9,557 bases of DNA from JAPKZH01 sp964537875. Lineage in GTDB: Bacteria; Acidobacteriota; Aminicenantia; Aminicenantales; UBA4085. Both the position numbers and the translations under genes were made by a program. The notes beneath the pieces were generated by a model. It did not search any database, was not told the DNA's origin, and was given only the letters and a program-made list of their open reading frames with translations. Shown here piece by piece: positions 7,059-9,557 of the stretch. The stretch spans positions 1 through 9,557 of the forward strand of contig CAZIDN010000108.1 in assembly GCA_964537875.1 (NCBI GenBank). Reading direction: 5' to 3'. Position 1 is the stretch's first letter, and each line of letters begins with the position of its first letter.

Positions 7059-8264
7059 ATGAGAAAAGATAGCGAAAATATTAAATCCCTTAACGCTTTG
7101 GCGGCCGCGGCTAAGTCTAAGATCGGCGCATTGCGGGCGCGCGTTCTCCGCCGTGCCAACGGCGCCCTCCCCTACGATTACATCGTGCCGGACGGCGTTT
7201 ATGAAGAGCTGTGGGATTGGGACGCGTTTTTTGTCGGACTTCACCTGATTTCTGAAAACAAGTCCGATGGGATCTACCTCAAGAATTGGTGCCTGAACTT
7301 CCTCCATCACACAGAGCCCGACGGACAGACGCCGGGAGGAATCCGACCCTGGGCCGGCCGCGACGCCCGGCTCTACCACATCAAGTCGCTCATGGGGCAA
7401 GCGGCATACTACGCTTCAACGGCCCTCGGCGATTTTGACTGGATTAAACCCGAATGGGAAAAAATCCAATCGTGCGTCACCTATCGCGAGCGCAAGATGA
7501 GTGATTCCGAAACGGGACTCGTCAAATGGTGGGACAGTCTGGAATCTGGCGCCGACAACAACCCGGCGCTTGTCCGCCGCTATCACAACAGTGTCGCCGG
7601 GGCCGACCTCAATGCCTTTCAGGTTCTCGATTATCGGGCCATGACGCTCGTCGCGGAAAAAATCGGAAAGCGCGAAGACGCCGAGGCTTTCCGCGACCGG
7701 GCCCGTCGCCTGAGCAAGGCGATCAACACCTTCCTCTGGGATCCCGACGACCTGACCTACTACAGCTACGATGCCCATGAAAAAAAGCGCCTCCGCTTTA
7801 TCACCTACAGCAACCAGGTTCCGCTGTGGGCCCATTTGGCCGAGGGCGAACAGGCCCGGATGATGATCGAGCGCTATGTGATCAATCCGCGGAAGCTGTG
7901 GTCGAATTACGGAATCCGATCGCTCGCCGCGGATGAGCCTCTCTACAACAACGAAAACGTGATCAAGCCGTACTCTAATTGGCAGGGTCCGATTTGGCCG
8001 CACGCCAACTGGATGTTTATGCATGCGCTCCTTCATTACGGCTACCCCGATGCCGCCCTTGAGGCCGCCGAGCGGGTCACCCGGCTGTGCCTTGACGATC
8101 TCGCCCGAAACGGGGTGATGCACGAGAACTACCACGCTGAAACGGGCGCTCCTCTGGCCGCGCCCAACTTCATCAGCTGGAACCTGCTTGTCGCCCAAAT
8201 GATCGAGGAAGCCAAGTCTGGAGTCTTCAAACCCGATCCCGAGCAATCGCTCTGGCGCGAGTAG
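7059..8264 (+). CDS. GH63/trehalase-like (alpha/alpha)6 glycoside hydrolase
   Basis: 401-aa predicted cytoplasmic glycoside hydrolase; no signal peptide is visible. The ATG at 7059 is preceded by AGGAAG (7047-7052) at 6-nt spacing. A longer in-frame start at 6993 would add 22 Arg-rich residues and overlaps the candidate -10. Motifs match clan GH-G (GH37, GH63 and the MGH1-like group): WDWDAFF (about 53-58) in the substrate site, SGADNNP with likely general acid Asp166, a YSNWQGPIWPHANW block (about 305-318), and MHENY with likely general base Glu356. Members are inverting enzymes acting on alpha-linked sugars. The small size resembles bacterial mannosylglycerate or glucosylglycerate hydrolases more than full GH63 glucosidases, but the substrate cannot be fixed from sequence. 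No transporter or sugar kinase adjoins it, so use of a cytoplasmic compatible solute is plausible (inference). Confidence 0.88.
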   Translation: MRKDSENIKSLNALAAAAKSKIGALRARVLRRANGALPYDYIVPDGVYEELWDWDAFFVGLHLISENKSDGIYLKNWCLNFLHHTEPDGQTPGGIRPWAGRDARLYHIKSLMGQAAYYASTALGDFDWIKPEWEKIQSCVTYRERKMSDSETGLVKWWDSLESGADNNPALVRRYHNSVAGADLNAFQVLDYRAMTLVAEKIGKREDAEAFRDRARRLSKAINTFLWDPDDLTYYSYDAHEKKRLRFITYSNQVPLWAHLAEGEQARMMIERYVINPRKLWSNYGIRSLAADEPLYNNENVIKPYSNWQGPIWPHANWMFMHALLHYGYPDAALEAAERVTRLCLDDLARNGVMHENYHAETGAPLAAPNFISWNLLVAQMIEEAKSGVFKPDPEQSLWRE

Positions 8265-8317
8265 ATACGGCGGTCTTCGACTATTCGGCCTTAGTATTTC
8301 GTCGGCGGCTGATGGCA

Positions 8318-8346
8318 TTGCTTCCCGCCTGGGTGATTGATATAAT
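8318..8346 (+). promoter_or_regulatory. Sigma70-like promoter of the outer-membrane barrel gene
   Basis: A perfect TATAAT (8341-8346) lies exactly 17 nt downstream of TTGCTT (8318-8323), whose TTG matches the -35 core. Transcription would start near 8353, about 19 nt before the ATG at 8372, just upstream of the GGAGG ribosome-binding site (8360-8364). The promoter sits inside the 5' part of the longest open frame, which excludes the upstream start at 8312. Confidence 0.65.
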
Positions 8347-8371
8347 AGGCGTCAGTTCGGGAGGGCTAATC

Positions 8372-9496
8372 ATGTCGAAACAAAAAAAGATTTTTTTCGC
8401 GGCTTTTTCTTTATTGCTGCTCTTATCTCCTCTCCGGGCAGCCATCCAGGCCACCCAGGAGAGCCCTCAAACTGAGCCGGCCAAAAAACCCAGCATAGGA
8501 TTCGTCATACTCCCCGTCGTGCTCTACATGCCCGAAACAAAATTGGGCGGGGGCGTGGGAGGCCTCATCACCTTTCGCTCCGCCTTGAGCGCTCCGACCG
8601 ACCGCCCTTCCTCTCTTTATTTCTACGCCATCTACACCCAGCTCAAACAGTTCTCGACGCAGTGGGAGCCAGAATTTTATTTCCAGAAAGAGAAATATCT
8701 CTTGAGATCAAAACTGCTTTTTGAAAAATATCCCGATAAATTCTGGGGGGTGGGCAACGCCACCCCGGACGACGCGGAGGAAAATTACACGCCCCGGACT
8801 TTTTCCGTAGAAGCCTCTTTTCAGAAACGGATCCTGGCCGAACAGAAGCTCTACGCCGGCATTCAATATATTTTCGAAAGCTACAAGATGCTCAAATCGG
8901 ATTCGGGGAAATCCCTGGATCAAGGCGCTTCGCCGGGCAGCACGGGCGGGACGTCCTCCGGGCTGGGGTTCATCATCAATTGGGACACCCGGGATAATAT
9001 CTTCACTCCGCGGCGAGGCAACTACTGGCAGCTCAGCACTTATTTCAACAGGGAGTTTTTGGGCAGTGATTTCAACTATACCACTCTGAAGCTGGACCTG
9101 CGAAAGTTTTTCCCGGTCACGGCAACTCACGTTCTGGCCTTCCAGGCTCTATTCCAGTCGGCCACGGGTGAGGTGCCCTTCAAGTCGTACGCCAAGCTCG
9201 GCGGCGACAGCATCATGCGCGGCTACTACAGCGGCCGCTACCGGGATCGTTACCTGATGGCTTTTCAGGGAGAGTATCGCCTGCCCGTCTGGTGGCGATT
9301 CGGGCTGGCCGGATTCGCCGGGCTGGGAAATGTCGCCAACAAGCTTGGAAACCTCAATCCCGGAGAATTAAAATACTCCATCGGCTTCGGGATCAGGTTC
9401 TTGGTCGTCCCCAAGGAAGGAACGAACTTGCGGCTCGACTTCGCCTGGGGCAAGGGAACGTCGGGCTTTTATTTTACAGCCCGCGAATCTTTTTAG
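8372..9496 (+). CDS. Omp85-superfamily outer-membrane beta-barrel protein without POTRA domains
   Basis: 374-aa predicted outer-membrane protein. The ATG at 8372 has GGAGG (8360-8364) at 7-nt spacing; an earlier in-frame ATG at 8312 lies upstream of the promoter. A signal peptide (about 1-23) with a KKIFFAAFSLLLLL core precedes a short Gln/Pro/Lys linker. The barrel then begins with PVVLYMPETKLGGGVGG. Superfamily marks are NWDTRDNIFTPRRGNYW (about 203-219) and IMRGYYSGRYRDRY (281-294), the conserved RG[FY] loop motif of BamA/TamA-type barrels. Alternating aromatic and polar strands run to a terminal Phe, the usual barrel-insertion signal. No room exists for POTRA domains, so this is not BamA itself. 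Such short barrels are usually annotated as surface-antigen or BamA/TamA-like proteins of unknown role, possibly in lipid or protein export. Its own promoter separates it from the upstream gene. Confidence 0.87.
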   Translation: MSKQKKIFFAAFSLLLLLSPLRAAIQATQESPQTEPAKKPSIGFVILPVVLYMPETKLGGGVGGLITFRSALSAPTDRPSSLYFYAIYTQLKQFSTQWEPEFYFQKEKYLLRSKLLFEKYPDKFWGVGNATPDDAEENYTPRTFSVEASFQKRILAEQKLYAGIQYIFESYKMLKSDSGKSLDQGASPGSTGGTSSGLGFIINWDTRDNIFTPRRGNYWQLSTYFNREFLGSDFNYTTLKLDLRKFFPVTATHVLAFQALFQSATGEVPFKSYAKLGGDSIMRGYYSGRYRDRYLMAFQGEYRLPVWWRFGLAGFAGLGNVANKLGNLNPGELKYSIGFGIRFLVVPKEGTNLRLDFAWGKGTSGFYFTARESF

Positions 9497-9557
9497 GGTT
9501 AACCCAAGTTCGACACTCAAAAATATTTTGATAGTTTTTTGACTGGGGTATTTCTCG

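Noticed and set aside
7416..8318. A 300-codon minus-strand open frame over the glycoside hydrolase gene
   Set aside because: Antisense shadow. The plus strand holds conserved catalytic motifs and a ribosome-binding site, whereas this frame resembles no family I know.
5..9496. The five genes as one new defence or secretion system
   Set aside because: They lie on two strands, most have their own promoter, and belong to known families with no shared pathway mark; no nuclease, toxin, transposase or phage gene is present.
9512..9542. An AT-only hairpin (TCAAAA / TTTTGA) followed by a T6 run after the barrel gene, and the palindrome GGGTTAACCC at 9496-9505
   Set aside because: The stem has six mostly A-T pairs and would be unstable; the palindrome has no loop. 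Either could be part of a terminator but the evidence is too weak to call.

Overview
The window reads as chromosomal DNA from a Gram-negative, diderm heterotroph. It carries five full-length protein genes and no RNA genes, insertion sequences, CRISPR arrays or phage genes. The organism is probably a relative of Acidobacteriota or Candidatus Aminicenantes. That is an inference from gene style: a zinc-ribbon Ser/Thr kinase fused through a membrane helix to a TolB-like beta-propeller, a divergent M28 peptidase with a Pro/Ala linker and a small C-terminal domain, and an S9-type hydrolase with a coiled-coil front. The Omp85-type barrel shows there is an outer membrane.

Layout. Three genes are on the minus strand: an exported M28-type metallopeptidase (2233 to 5), a membrane Ser/Thr kinase with a propeller sensor (5264 to 2472) and an exported alpha/beta hydrolase of the prolyl-oligopeptidase type (6692 to 5472). 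After a 366-base divergent intergenic region come two plus-strand genes: a cytoplasmic GH63/trehalase-like glycoside hydrolase (7059 to 8264) and a barrel-only Omp85-superfamily outer-membrane protein (8372 to 9496). In four of the five genes the longest open frame begins too early. A Shine-Dalgarno sequence in front of an internal ATG, often with a promoter element lying inside the longer frame, fixes the start instead.

Regulation. Sigma70-like promoters are visible in front of the M28 gene (TTGACA-18-TATGAT), the kinase gene (TTGACT with a GATAAT/TAATCT region) and the barrel gene (TTGCTT-17-TATAAT). Before the S9 hydrolase there is a perfect TATAAT embedded in a 15-base palindrome. The genes therefore look mostly like separate transcription units, not one operon. 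A perfect 13-bp inverted repeat follows the kinase stop codon.

Function. Two exported hydrolases acting on peptides or esters, a sugar hydrolase and an outer-membrane barrel fit a lifestyle of degrading organic matter, with the kinase as a possible envelope sensor. No sequence feature ties the five genes into one pathway. I found no convincing new system. The points most worth checking are the altered active-site motifs of the M28 protein, the operator-like palindrome, the 13-bp inverted repeat, the lower GC of the kinase gene and a short coding-like relic upstream of it.
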